A stretch of 62,744 bases of DNA from CAYLLD01 sp964425135 (GTDB taxonomy: Bacteria > Pseudomonadota > Alphaproteobacteria > Rhodobacterales > Rhodobacteraceae), in NCBI GenBank assembly GCA_964425135.1, contig CAYRKW010000012.1, forward strand, positions 1 to 62,744, given 5' to 3'. The notes under the pieces were generated by a model, which saw only the letters and a program-made list of their open reading frames with translations, made no database searches and was not told the origin of the DNA. A program made the position numbers and the translations under genes. Below, piece by piece: positions 26,345 through 34,440 of the stretch (position 1 is the stretch's first letter; every line of letters begins with the position of its first letter).

Positions 26345-27331
26345 ATGGTGCAGACGTGTAAGTTTGGGGAAATGGATGGGCGCGATGTCGTCGAGGCGAT
26401 CATAGAAGACGGCGAAACGCGGCTGTCGATCCTGAGTTATGGCGCTGTTACGCGAGATTGGCGGGTTGGGGACGTTCCGGTGGTGCTGGGGCTGAACACG
26501 TTGGAGGATTATCTGGTCCATTCCAATTCGTTTGGCGTGATTGCCGGGCGCGTGGCCAACCGGATCGCTAAGGGGCGGTTTGAATTGAACGGCGAGATGT
26601 ATCGAGTGCCGGTCAACAATGGCGAGAACCATTTGCATGGTGGTCCGGCGGGCTTGGGGTTCATCAATTGGACGCTGGAGACGGATAAAAACGCGGTTCG
26701 CCTGAGCCATCATTCGCCTGATGGAGATCAGGGATATCCAGGGGCGGTGGCGTTTACGGTCGATATCAGTATCGAAAACGGACGTGTTATCTATGACATG
26801 ACTGGCGTGCCGGATCGGGAGACGCCGATTAATCTGGCGCAGCACAACTACTATAATCTGAATGGCGGTGGTGATGTGCGTGGGCATCGGGTTTGGGTCG
26901 ATGCGGATCGCTATACGGAAGTTGATGAGGGATTGATCCCGACCGGGCGGATTCTACCGATTGATGGCACGCCGATGGATTTTCGCGAGGCTACGACGAT
27001 TGGGCAGCGTGATCCTGAGGGCATTGGCATTGATGTGAATACTGTGCTGCGTGAGGGCAGGGACATGACCGCGCCTTGCGCCATTGTTACTGCGGATAAG
27101 ACGGATCTGTCGCTCAAACTATGGAGCGAGGAGCCGGGTTTGCAGCTTTTCGATGCGCCGCTCATGGATATTGAGGTGCCCGGATTGGACGGGCAGCGCT
27201 ATGGAGCTTTTGCCGGTCTTTGCCTTGAAGCGCAGCATTTTCCAGATTCGGTCAATCACGATCACTTCCCGTCAATCCTGCGATCCCCTGAAAATCCCTA
27301 CCATCAAAAGCTCATAGTCGAGATTAGTTGA
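26345..27331 (+). CDS. galM: Aldose 1-epimerase (galactose mutarotase)
   Basis: 328-aa mutarotase that interconverts alpha and beta hexopyranoses. Active-site blocks are visible: ILSYGAVTRDW, GVIAGRVANRIAKGRF, NNGENHLHGGPAGLG (His), the QHNYYNLNGGG His block and the C-terminal FAGLCLEAQHFPDS with the general-base Glu. GGAG lies eight bases before the ATG at 26345. No galactose-operon genes are adjacent, so the substrate sugar is not fixed by context. Confidence 0.93.
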   Translation: MVQTCKFGEMDGRDVVEAIIEDGETRLSILSYGAVTRDWRVGDVPVVLGLNTLEDYLVHSNSFGVIAGRVANRIAKGRFELNGEMYRVPVNNGENHLHGGPAGLGFINWTLETDKNAVRLSHHSPDGDQGYPGAVAFTVDISIENGRVIYDMTGVPDRETPINLAQHNYYNLNGGGDVRGHRVWVDADRYTEVDEGLIPTGRILPIDGTPMDFREATTIGQRDPEGIGIDVNTVLREGRDMTAPCAIVTADKTDLSLKLWSEEPGLQLFDAPLMDIEVPGLDGQRYGAFAGLCLEAQHFPDSVNHDHFPSILRSPENPYHQKLIVEIS

Positions 27332-27458
27332 GCGTCGTGATTCTCCAAAATTCTGCGTGAAATCCGGCTCCTCAAATCGTTAACGAGGGTCGGCGCGCGT
27401 TAGCATTTCATTAACCAAATCAACACGCCAAATCGTTGGCAATTCAACCATTCGTGCA

Positions 27459-27474
27459 ACACCTATATGTAGTG
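27459..27474. promoter_or_regulatory. NrdR-box-like palindrome, distal
   Basis: ACACCTATATGTAGTG matches most of the NrdR consensus (ACACwATATATwGTGT). No partner box was found 31 bp away, so this distal copy is weaker evidence than the promoter-proximal one. Confidence 0.35.
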
Positions 27475-27533
27475 GTTTGAAATACGGGGGATTTCCGCGA
27501 TTTTGGCCCATTGTGCGCACAGGTATACACGTA

Positions 27534-27549
27534 TTACCAATAGGTTAAC
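27534..27549. repeat. 16-bp motif shared with the yejA upstream region, copy 2
   Basis: TTACCAATAGGTTAAC differs at one base from 23450-23465. Both copies are intergenic. Confidence 0.45.
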
Positions 27550-27644
27550 GCCATATGGGGTACTGCAAGAATTTGTGTTGTTTTCAACGTCAACCACAAA
27601 ATATGACAAAATCGTGAATTTTTCCGTTGACCCGACAAGGTCCA

Positions 27645-27691
27645 TTGGTTCAAGTTGTGTGGGCTTCTCGACGGCACACAATATCTAGTCT
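27645..27691 (+). promoter_or_regulatory. NrdR box pair at the nrdJ promoter
   Basis: ACACAATATCTAGTCT (27676-27691) matches 14 of 16 positions of the NrdR consensus. Exactly 31 bp upstream (27645-27660) is a degenerate box whose right half TTGTGT is perfect. The 31-bp spacing is the usual NrdR arrangement. The boxes cover a possible -35/-10 (TTGTGT-N18-CAATAT). NrdR with dATP/ATP bound would repress nrdJ; this is inferred from the family. Confidence 0.6.
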
Positions 27692-27812
27692 CTCCATAGT
27701 CATCGCGTCGGGCAGCTGAAATCAAATTCGGAGCCAATTCTCGCGCCAGATGTGTTTCTGGCGATGGGAGAGAATTCCGGAAAACAAACCGACCAGACGG
27801 GGCAGATACGAC

Positions 27813-30800
27813 ATGAAAATTGAACGCCGGTTCACCACAACACCAGACCAACCTTACAAGGATATTGAGTTTCAGCTGACGAGTTCAGAAATCAGAAACC
27901 CAGATGGTTCGGTCGTGTTCAGTCAACAAAACATCGAGGTTCCTGCGGGTTGGAGCCAAGTGGCGGCGGACGTTCTGGCACAAAAGTATTTCCGTAAGGC
28001 GGGTGTTCCTGCTGCGGTAAAGCCGGTGAAAGAGCCAAAGGTGCCGTCGTTCCTGTGGCGCAAAGTGGCCGATGACAAGAAACTGGCGAAACTGCCCGAA
28101 GACGCCCGCTATGCAGGCGAGCGCAGCGCCAAAGAGGTCTTTGACCGGTTGGCAGGCGCATGGACCTATTGGGGTTGGAAGGGCGGCTATTTTTCGTCCG
28201 AGGCGGATGCGCAGACCTATTACGACGAGATGCGCTACACGCTGGCAATGCAAATGGGCGCGCCGAACTCGCCGCAGTGGTTCAATACCGGATTGCACTG
28301 GGCTTATGGCATCGACGGACCGAGCCAAGGTCATCATTATGTAGATTACCGGACTGGCAAATTGACCGCATCGCGGTCGGCGTATGAACATCCACAACCG
28401 CATGCCTGTTTTATCCAGTCTGTGGCCGATGACCTCGTCAATGACGGGGGCATTATGGACCTTTGGGTTCGCGAAGCGCGGTTGTTTAAATACGGGAGCG
28501 GCACAGGCACGAACTTCTCCTCCCTGCGTGCCGAAAACGAGTCCCTTGGTGGGGGCGGCCGATCTTCAGGGTTGATGTCTTTCCTGAAAATCGGTGATCG
28601 CGCTGCGGGTGCCATCAAATCAGGTGGCACCACGCGGCGCGCTGCAAAGATGGTGATCTGCGATATGGATCACCCGGATATTGAAGAGTTCATTAATTGG
28701 AAGGTCGTCGAAGAGCAAAAAGTGGCCTCGTTGGTGGCTGGCTCGAAGATGCATGAAGAGAAGCTGAACGAGATTTTCGCAGCGATCCGCGCATGGGACG
28801 GCAAAGAGGAAGATGCGGTTGATCCCAAGACAAACGCGGATCTGAAAGCGGCCATTCGTTCGGCAAAAAAACACGCTATTCCAGAGACTTACATCAGCCG
28901 TGTGTTGCAATATGCCAAGCAGGGCTATGCGTCGATTGAGTTCCCCACGTATGATACGGATTGGGATAGCCAAGCGTATTTGTCGGTCTCGGGCCAGAAT
29001 TCGAACAACTCGGTTCGGGTCACAGACGCGTTTCTCAAGGCTGTTCGCGAGGATGCGGATTGGGAGCTGATCCGCCGCACGGATGGCAAGGTCGCCAAGA
29101 CCGTCAAGGCATCGGAGCTGTGGGACCAGATCGGTCACGCGGCCTGGGCCTGCGCTGATCCGGGCATTCAATATCACGACACAATCAATGCGTGGCACAC
29201 ATGCCTGAATGATGGTGAAATCCGCGGCTCGAACCCGTGCTCGGAGTATATGTTCCTCGATGACACGGCGTGCAATCTCGCGTCGATGAACTTGCTGACC
29301 TTCTTGAAGGATGGCGAGTTCGATGCGGATGGATATATGCACGCGTCGCGCATCTGGACGCTGACGCTGGAAATTTCTGTGCTTATGGCGCAGTTCCCGA
29401 GCCCCGAGATTGCCAAGCGCTCTTACAAGTACCGGACGTTGGGTCTTGGCTATGCGAATATTGGCGGCTTGCTGATGAACATGGGCCACTCGTACGACAG
29501 TAAAGAGGGCCGGGCGATTTGTGGCGCGCTGAGTGCGATCATGACGGGCGTGTCCTATGCAACCTCTGCGGAGATCGCGAGTGAGGTTGGGGCCTTCCCC
29601 GGGTATGCGGATAACGCGGATAATATGCTGCGTGTGATGCGCAATCACCGGCTGGCCGCTTATGGCAAGACCGATGGCTTTGAGGGGCTTGATGTGAAGC
29701 CGGTTGCGCTTGATCACGCCAATTGCCCGGACGAGCGTCTGATCGCTTTGTCGCAGTCGGTTTGGGATGAAGCGGTCGATCTGGGCGAGAAACACGGCTA
29801 TCGGAATGCACAGGCGACTGTGATTGCGCCGACAGGTACAATCGGTCTGGTGATGGATTGCGATACCACCGGGATTGAGCCGGATTTTGCCTTGGTGAAG
29901 TTCAAGAAGCTTGCGGGGGGCGGTTACTTTAAGATCATCAACCGCTCGGTGCCCACAGCGCTGGAGGCCATGGGTTACACGACATCGGCTATTGAAGAGA
30001 TCATTTCTTATGCGGTCGGCCACGGCACCATGGGCAATGCGCCGGGGATCAACCATTCGGTGCTGCGGTCCAAAGGCTTTGGCGATCTGGAGATTGAGAA
30101 GGTCGAAGAGGCGCTGCCAACGGCATTTGATATCCGCTTTGTCTTTAACCAGTGGACGTTGGGCGAGGATTTCGTGACCAAGACGCTGGGCGTGCCGGCA
30201 GAAAAGCTGAATGATCCGAGTTTTGTGCTGCTGAGCCATCTTGGATTTTCCAAGGCAGATATTGACGCGGCGAATGAGCACGTGTGCGGGACGATGACGC
30301 TGGAAGGCGCCCCGCATCTCGATGAGAAGCACATCGCGGTGTTTGATTGCGCCAACCCATGCGGCAAGAAGGGCAAACGCTTCCTGTCGGTGGAAAGCCA
30401 CATTCGTATGATGGCGGCCGCACAGTCGTTCATCTCTGGCGCGATTTCCAAGACGATCAACATGCCAAACACAGCGACGATTGAGGATTGTAAGGAAGCT
30501 TATGAGCTGTCCTGGTCGCTGGGTGTCAAAGCCAATGCGCTTTATCGCGATGGATCGAAACTAAGCCAACCGCTTGCGTCGGCGCTGATTGATGATGACG
30601 AAGAGGCAGAAGAGATCTTGGCCGAAGGCGCGCCTATGGCGAAGGCGCAGGTGCTGGCTGAGAAAGTCATCGAGAAGGTGATCGTTAAGGAAGTCTATAA
30701 GAACGAGCGTAATCGTCTGCCTGAGCGCCGCAAAGGCTACACGCAAAAGGCGGTTGTTGGTGGGCATAAAGTCTACTTGCGCACTGGCGAGTTTGAGGAC

Positions 30801-31478
30801 GGATCGCTGGGCGAGATTTTCCTTGATATGCATAAAGAGGGCGCGGCCTTCCGTGCGATGATGAACAATTTCGCCATCGCTGTTTCGGTCGGGCTTCAAT
30901 ATGGTGTGCCGCTCGAAGAATTCGTGGAAGCCTTCACCTTCACCCGGTTTGAACCGGCGGGCATGGTGCAGGGCAACGACTCGATCAAGAACGCGACATC
31001 CATTCTCGACTATATCTTCCGCGAATTGGCGGTCAGCTATCTCGACCGCACCGATCTGGCGCATGTGAAGCCCGAAGGTCAGAATTTCGACGAGATGGGC
31101 CGCGGTGTGGAAGAGGGCGCACCGAATGTGGCGGATGCAGATGCTGATGCGGTCAGCCCCGCGATCCAGATGCTGCGCCAGATGTCCTCTACGGGCTATC
31201 TGCGCAAGCGGGTGCCGCATGAGTTTATGGTGCTCAATGGGGGGCAATCTGATGCGGTAACGGCAAGCGCTGCGACAACGACGGTTGAGGCAGCGGTCGA
31301 GCAGGGCGGTGTGGTTCTCGCGGAAAAGGCGGTCGCCACGTCGATGGATGCGCGCACCAAAGCCAAAATGCAGGGCTATGAGGGCGATCCGTGCGATGAA
31401 TGCGGGAACTTCACCCTCGTGCGCAACGGCACCTGTATGAAGTGCAACACATGCGGAGGGACATCCGGGTGTAGCTAA
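27813..31478 (+). CDS. nrdJ: Vitamin B12-dependent (class II) ribonucleotide reductase
   Basis: 1221-aa adenosylcobalamin-dependent reductase that converts ribonucleotides to deoxyribonucleotides, independent of oxygen. It starts MKIERRFTTTPDQPYKDIEF; the open frame upstream (27750) is not homologous. Landmarks are PNSPQWFNTG, HACFIQSV (catalytic Cys region), RSSGLMSFLKI, NPCSEYMFLDDTACNLASMN (active-site N-C-E), APTGTIGLVMDCDTTGIEPD and GGGYFKIINRS. The C-terminal TSCPD region and zinc-ribbon-like tail read CDECGNF, CMKCNTCGG and SGCS, where the final cysteines pass electrons. It ends before a strong terminator. Confidence 0.97.
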   Translation: MKIERRFTTTPDQPYKDIEFQLTSSEIRNPDGSVVFSQQNIEVPAGWSQVAADVLAQKYFRKAGVPAAVKPVKEPKVPSFLWRKVADDKKLAKLPEDARYAGERSAKEVFDRLAGAWTYWGWKGGYFSSEADAQTYYDEMRYTLAMQMGAPNSPQWFNTGLHWAYGIDGPSQGHHYVDYRTGKLTASRSAYEHPQPHACFIQSVADDLVNDGGIMDLWVREARLFKYGSGTGTNFSSLRAENESLGGGGRSSGLMSFLKIGDRAAGAIKSGGTTRRAAKMVICDMDHPDIEEFINWKVVEEQKVASLVAGSKMHEEKLNEIFAAIRAWDGKEEDAVDPKTNADLKAAIRSAKKHAIPETYISRVLQYAKQGYASIEFPTYDTDWDSQAYLSVSGQNSNNSVRVTDAFLKAVREDADWELIRRTDGKVAKTVKASELWDQIGHAAWACADPGIQYHDTINAWHTCLNDGEIRGSNPCSEYMFLDDTACNLASMNLLTFLKDGEFDADGYMHASRIWTLTLEISVLMAQFPSPEIAKRSYKYRTLGLGYANIGGLLMNMGHSYDSKEGRAICGALSAIMTGVSYATSAEIASEVGAFPGYADNADNMLRVMRNHRLAAYGKTDGFEGLDVKPVALDHANCPDERLIALSQSVWDEAVDLGEKHGYRNAQATVIAPTGTIGLVMDCDTTGIEPDFALVKFKKLAGGGYFKIINRSVPTALEAMGYTTSAIEEIISYAVGHGTMGNAPGINHSVLRSKGFGDLEIEKVEEALPTAFDIRFVFNQWTLGEDFVTKTLGVPAEKLNDPSFVLLSHLGFSKADIDAANEHVCGTMTLEGAPHLDEKHIAVFDCANPCGKKGKRFLSVESHIRMMAAAQSFISGAISKTINMPNTATIEDCKEAYELSWSLGVKANALYRDGSKLSQPLASALIDDDEEAEEILAEGAPMAKAQVLAEKVIEKVIVKEVYKNERNRLPERRKGYTQKAVVGGHKVYLRTGEFEDGSLGEIFLDMHKEGAAFRAMMNNFAIAVSVGLQYGVPLEEFVEAFTFTRFEPAGMVQGNDSIKNATSILDYIFRELAVSYLDRTDLAHVKPEGQNFDEMGRGVEEGAPNVADADADAVSPAIQMLRQMSSTGYLRKRVPHEFMVLNGGQSDAVTASAATTTVEAAVEQGGVVLAEKAVATSMDARTKAKMQGYEGDPCDECGNFTLVRNGTCMKCNTCGGTSGCS

Positions 31479-31587
31479 ACGAGTTTGACCCGCCGTTCCT
31501 TCACCAAGGCGGCGGCGGGTCACATGCAGTCAGGCCGCAGGCAATAAACCGGGCAGAATATAAGAGCCTGACTTGCAAAACTTCAAA

Positions 31588-31618
31588 GGGGAGCGGATCG
31601 CCGTTCCCCCTTTTTTTT
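31588..31618 (+). terminator. Intrinsic terminator of nrdJ
   Basis: GGGGAGCGG pairs with CCGTTCCCC (one G-T pair) around a 4-nt loop, then eight T. About 110 bp after the nrdJ stop. Confidence 0.92.
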
Positions 31619-31643
31619 GTCTGCTGCACGGGGCGCGTCAAAA

Positions 31644-31672
31644 TTAAGACAAACTCATCAATTTAAGACAAA
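31644..31672. repeat. Direct repeat TTAAGACAAA x2 upstream of the pseudopilin genes
   Basis: TTAAGACAAA at 31644-31653 and 31663-31672, 19 bp apart, about 180 bp before the TadE-like start. The rest of the 370-bp gap (31479-31850) holds the nrdJ terminator and no gene. TTAA cores could be CtrA half-sites, but the N7 spacing is not met. Confidence 0.5.
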
Positions 31673-31850
31673 TTGAGCGGAAACTGCGCCGGGAGCCTTA
31701 CCAATTTCTTGCGCAAACGGGTGGCGATTCTTCTAAAATTGCAACGATCATCGTTAATGTCCCAATTTCACACGATGTGCTGCGTCAAAAGCCTAACTTT
31801 GACCATATTTAGAAGGCAACAAATCCAAGTTGCGTAAAAATAGGTGTAAA

Positions 31851-32393
31851 ATGCGTTGGCTTGTTAACAATTCTTGGCTGAAGAACTTCAGAGGCTTCAA
31901 GAAAGATACATCGGGTGCTGCTACCGTAGAATTTGTGCTTGTTGCACCGCTCTTTTTGGGGCTGGTGCTCGCGACGTTTGAATCCGGTTGGATGATGACC
32001 CAATCAATGATGCTGGAGCGCGGTCTGGACAAGACAGTGCGCGAATTGCGTCTGGGTCTCTCGGCGGTTGAAACTCATTCAGAGTTTAAAGACAAAATCT
32101 GCGACCACACATTCATTCTTAATGATTGCCTTGCCAATATGGAGTTGGAGCTTGTTCCAATCACCAGCGCTGCGGATATTCCGACATCGACACGGTGTAA
32201 GGATCGCACGGCAGAAGTTGAGCCGCAGGTCGATTTTGTGCCTGGCGGTGAAAACGAATGGATGTTCATCCGCGCTTGCGTGATCGTTGATCCCTGGTTC
32301 CCGTTGATTGGTCTGGGTCTTCACCTGCCGCTCAATCAGGATAATGCGCTGGCTTTGGCGGCTTATTCTGTCTTTGTGAACGAACCCACGTAA
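31851..32393 (+). CDS. TadE-like pseudopilin, first of two
   Basis: 180-aa protein with the TadE-type N terminus: a charged lead (FRGFKKDTSG), then AATVEFVLVAPLFLGLVLAT with the conserved Glu of the prepilin motif and one hydrophobic helix. The periplasmic part contains three Cys (DKICDH, LNDCLAN, STRCKD). Such minor pilins are cut by a TadV-type prepilin peptidase and enter Flp/Tad pili. The ATG at 31851 is chosen over a TTG at 31830. No tadABC or flp gene is nearby. Confidence 0.85.
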   Translation: MRWLVNNSWLKNFRGFKKDTSGAATVEFVLVAPLFLGLVLATFESGWMMTQSMMLERGLDKTVRELRLGLSAVETHSEFKDKICDHTFILNDCLANMELELVPITSAADIPTSTRCKDRTAEVEPQVDFVPGGENEWMFIRACVIVDPWFPLIGLGLHLPLNQDNALALAAYSVFVNEPT

Positions 32394-32404
32394 GGGTGAG
32401 AGTT

Positions 32405-32989
32405 ATGAGTTTAGTAAGCCAAATCAAGCGGTTCCGCGATGACGAAAACGCTACGATAACCGTCGAATTCGTGATCATCGCGCCGGTATTACTGTTCCTG
32501 CTCGCGCTCAGCTTCCAGTTTTTCGATGCGTTCAAGTCCTATTCGCGGGCGGCAAAAGCGACCTACGCCTTGGCTGATATTGTATCGCGCGAAGAGGAGG
32601 CGATTGACGCAGCCTTTGCCGTGAAACTGCATGGTTTGCTCGACAGTCTGCTGCCTTGGATCAAGGATGATAAATCGATCCGTTTGACCAGCATCAAATG
32701 GGATACGGAAGAGGCTGATTATGAGGTTATTTGGTCTTGCCCGATCAACGGCGAGAATGTTCAGCTTGATGCGCATTATTTTGAGTTGAAGACGACGAGC
32801 AATCTGACGTTCGAGGAGAAGGCGTTGATGCCGACCTTGGTTCCGGGCGATTCCATTGTGTTTGTTGAAACGCACATCCCGTATTCTGCGCTGTTCGATT
32901 ATATCGGGCTTGGAGATCTGGTGTGGCAGAACCGTGTTGCGATCCGTCCGCGCTTTGCCAGCGAAGTCCTGATGGACGGGGCGTGCTGA
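32405..32989 (+). CDS. TadE/TadG-like pseudopilin, second of two
   Basis: 194 aa; RFRDDENATITVEFVIIAPV contains the same Glu-led hydrophobic helix (LLFLLALSFQFFDAF). The remainder is periplasmic and ends VLMDGAC. AAGGGTGAG precedes the ATG at 32405. It lies 11 bp after the first pseudopilin and is followed by a terminator, so the pair forms a two-gene operon. They probably work with a Tad secretion apparatus encoded elsewhere; that is inference. Confidence 0.85.
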   Translation: MSLVSQIKRFRDDENATITVEFVIIAPVLLFLLALSFQFFDAFKSYSRAAKATYALADIVSREEEAIDAAFAVKLHGLLDSLLPWIKDDKSIRLTSIKWDTEEADYEVIWSCPINGENVQLDAHYFELKTTSNLTFEEKALMPTLVPGDSIVFVETHIPYSALFDYIGLGDLVWQNRVAIRPRFASEVLMDGAC

Positions 32990-33022
32990 GCCGCGTCTGA
33001 TATTGAAAGAGAATCACTAAAT

Positions 33023-33050
33023 CGCCCGGCATTACGCCGGGCGTTTTGTT
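33023..33050 (+). terminator. Intrinsic terminator of the pseudopilin operon
   Basis: CGCCCGGC and GCCGGGCG (8 bp, 5-nt loop) then TTTTGTTTTT. It stands 34 bp after the second pilin gene and just beyond the convergent ilvH stop; it may serve both. Confidence 0.88.
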
Positions 33051-33058
33051 TTTCGGCG

Positions 33059-33622
33059 CTATTCCGAGCCGCGACTGATGGCCGCAACGCCGGTGCGGGC
33101 CACATCTACGAGACCCAAAGGGCGCATCATGGCCATGAATGCGTCGATTTTCTCAGGCGTGCCGGTGAGTTCGAACACGAAGCTCTCCAGCGTGCTGTCC
33201 ACAACCCGCGCGCGAAAGACTTCTGAGGTGCGCAGCGCTTCGACCCGCTTATCGCCCGTTCCGGTGACTTTTACGAGTGCCAGCTCTCGCTCGACGCTCG
33301 GTCCTTCAACGGTGAGGTCATTGACCTGATGCACCGGCACGATGCGGGCAAGTTGCGCTTTAATCTGTTCGATCACCGAAGGCGTTCCGGTTGTGACAAT
33401 CGTGATGCGCGAGCGATGACCCTCGTGATCCACTTCGGCGACCGTGAGGCTTTCAATATTATAGCCGCGTCCTGAAAAGAGGCCGATGACACGCGCCAGG
33501 ACACCCGCTTCGTTATCGACCAGCACTGCGAGCGTGTGGGTTTCGATCTCATCGCCAAAGGTGCTGTTGAGATTATAGGCGCTTTTCTTGTTAGAACCTT
33601 TCTTGATCGAAAGTGCGTTCAT
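33059..33622 (-). CDS. ilvH: Acetolactate synthase small (regulatory) subunit
   Basis: 187-aa ACT-domain subunit that stimulates IlvI and confers valine feedback inhibition in Ile/Val/Leu synthesis. HTLAVLVDNEAGVLARVIGL and FSGRGYNIESLTVAEVDHEG are the N-terminal ACT domain; RIVPVHQVNDLTVEGPSVER and LALVKVTG follow. AGGAG lies eight bases before the ATG at 33622. Unusually, its start overlaps the stop of a sulfotransferase gene rather than following ilvI directly. Confidence 0.95.
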   Translation of the reverse strand: MNALSIKKGSNKKSAYNLNSTFGDEIETHTLAVLVDNEAGVLARVIGLFSGRGYNIESLTVAEVDHEGHRSRITIVTTGTPSVIEQIKAQLARIVPVHQVNDLTVEGPSVERELALVKVTGTGDKRVEALRTSEVFRARVVDSTLESFVFELTGTPEKIDAFMAMMRPLGLVDVARTGVAAISRGSE

Positions 33623-34422
33623 CGGTTCGCTCCTGAATGGATAGGGTCTAGCTGTTTGTCCCAGTGGCAAAGAGATTGCGACGGGTCAAGGATCGGATCG
33701 CCGTTTGGGCGCTGTGTCGGTTTGTTGGTGATCAGGCGATCGTACATGGGTGCGAATATATCGCAAAACCGCGCGCTGGTGGCGGTGTCCATTTCACGCT
33801 CGTGGCGATTGGGTCGGCCGATGTTGAACTGCGTAAATCGGTCGTTTTGCACCGTGTCGATCACTTGGGTTGCGTCGGTTTGAATGTTCAGATCATCCAT
33901 GAGGCCCGGCAGCGTCTGCGCGGTCGCGAAGGCGATGTCATCATAGAAGAGTGGTTTGACATTCGGCAGGCTCAGCCACGCGAGCAGGGTGTTTGCCTGG
34001 TGCTTTATCGGCTCGATAGTGTCGGCGATTTCTACAAATTCAGAAAAGGCCGGTTTGCCATCGCGCCGCGCCCGTTTGCCGTGATCGAGCATCGAAAGCG
34101 CGATATCACGGGGGTCGCGATAGATAGCATGCGCAAAGGCGCGGCCCGATTGCAGCGCGTCGATGATGGGCTCGTCAGGGCGCGTATGGGTTTTGATGGC
34201 GAGCGGGCCGCCGAGTTGATTGGCGAATGTTTCTATGCTCGCAAACGCGGGTACATCAATGTGGGCGATGAAGTTGATGCGTTTGGCGCGCGATAAGCTA
34301 CCGGGCAGGAGCGGTTGGCGGCAGCCAGCTTGTTCCAGTGCTGTGCGAGCCAGCTCAAAGCCCAGCGTGCTGCCGGACTTTGTCATGCCATAGCTGAAAT
34401 AGATGTTCGCCGCCTTGCGCAT
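33619..34422 (-). CDS. Sulfotransferase-like protein inside the ilvIH operon
   Basis: 267 aa. The N terminus IYFSYGMTKSGSTLGFELAR has the 5'-PSB loop (TKSGST); AHAIYRDPRDIALSMLDHG matches the 3'-PB segment with the RDPRD motif. PAPS-dependent sulfotransferase fold, acceptor unknown. It starts 18 bp after the ilvI stop and ends overlapping the ilvH ATG by four bases (ATGA), so it is part of the ilv transcript and coupled to ilvH translation. Not homologous at a glance to the 13.8-kb sulfotransferase-like gene beyond the PAPS motifs. Confidence 0.82.
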   Translation of the reverse strand: MRKAANIYFSYGMTKSGSTLGFELARTALEQAGCRQPLLPGSLSRAKRINFIAHIDVPAFASIETFANQLGGPLAIKTHTRPDEPIIDALQSGRAFAHAIYRDPRDIALSMLDHGKRARRDGKPAFSEFVEIADTIEPIKHQANTLLAWLSLPNVKPLFYDDIAFATAQTLPGLMDDLNIQTDATQVIDTVQNDRFTQFNIGRPNRHEREMDTATSARFCDIFAPMYDRLITNKPTQRPNGDPILDPSQSLCHWDKQLDPIHSGANR

Positions 34423-34440
34423 TGGTTTGTGTGCCAGCCG

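Larger units (their letters stand above)
27332..27812. promoter_or_regulatory. Long regulatory region upstream of nrdJ
   Basis: 481 bp without a supported gene, AT-richer than the flanks. It holds an imperfect CtrA-like site (TTAG-N7-TTAA, 27400-27414), NrdR-like palindromes at 27459-27474 and 27676-27691, the shared motif at 27534-27549 and TTGTGT (27655-27660) placed 18 bp before CAATAT. This fits cell-cycle and nucleotide-level control of ribonucleotide reductase, but that is inference. Confidence 0.55.

Noticed and set aside
27503..27688. 61-codon plus-strand frame upstream of nrdJ
   Set aside because: No ribosome binding site; it overlaps the NrdR box and promoter-like sequence.
28620..30401. 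593-codon open frame on the minus strand across nrdJ
   Set aside because: It is the antisense shadow of a clearly conserved class II reductase; its translation is His/Arg-rich with no family and it has no ribosome binding site.
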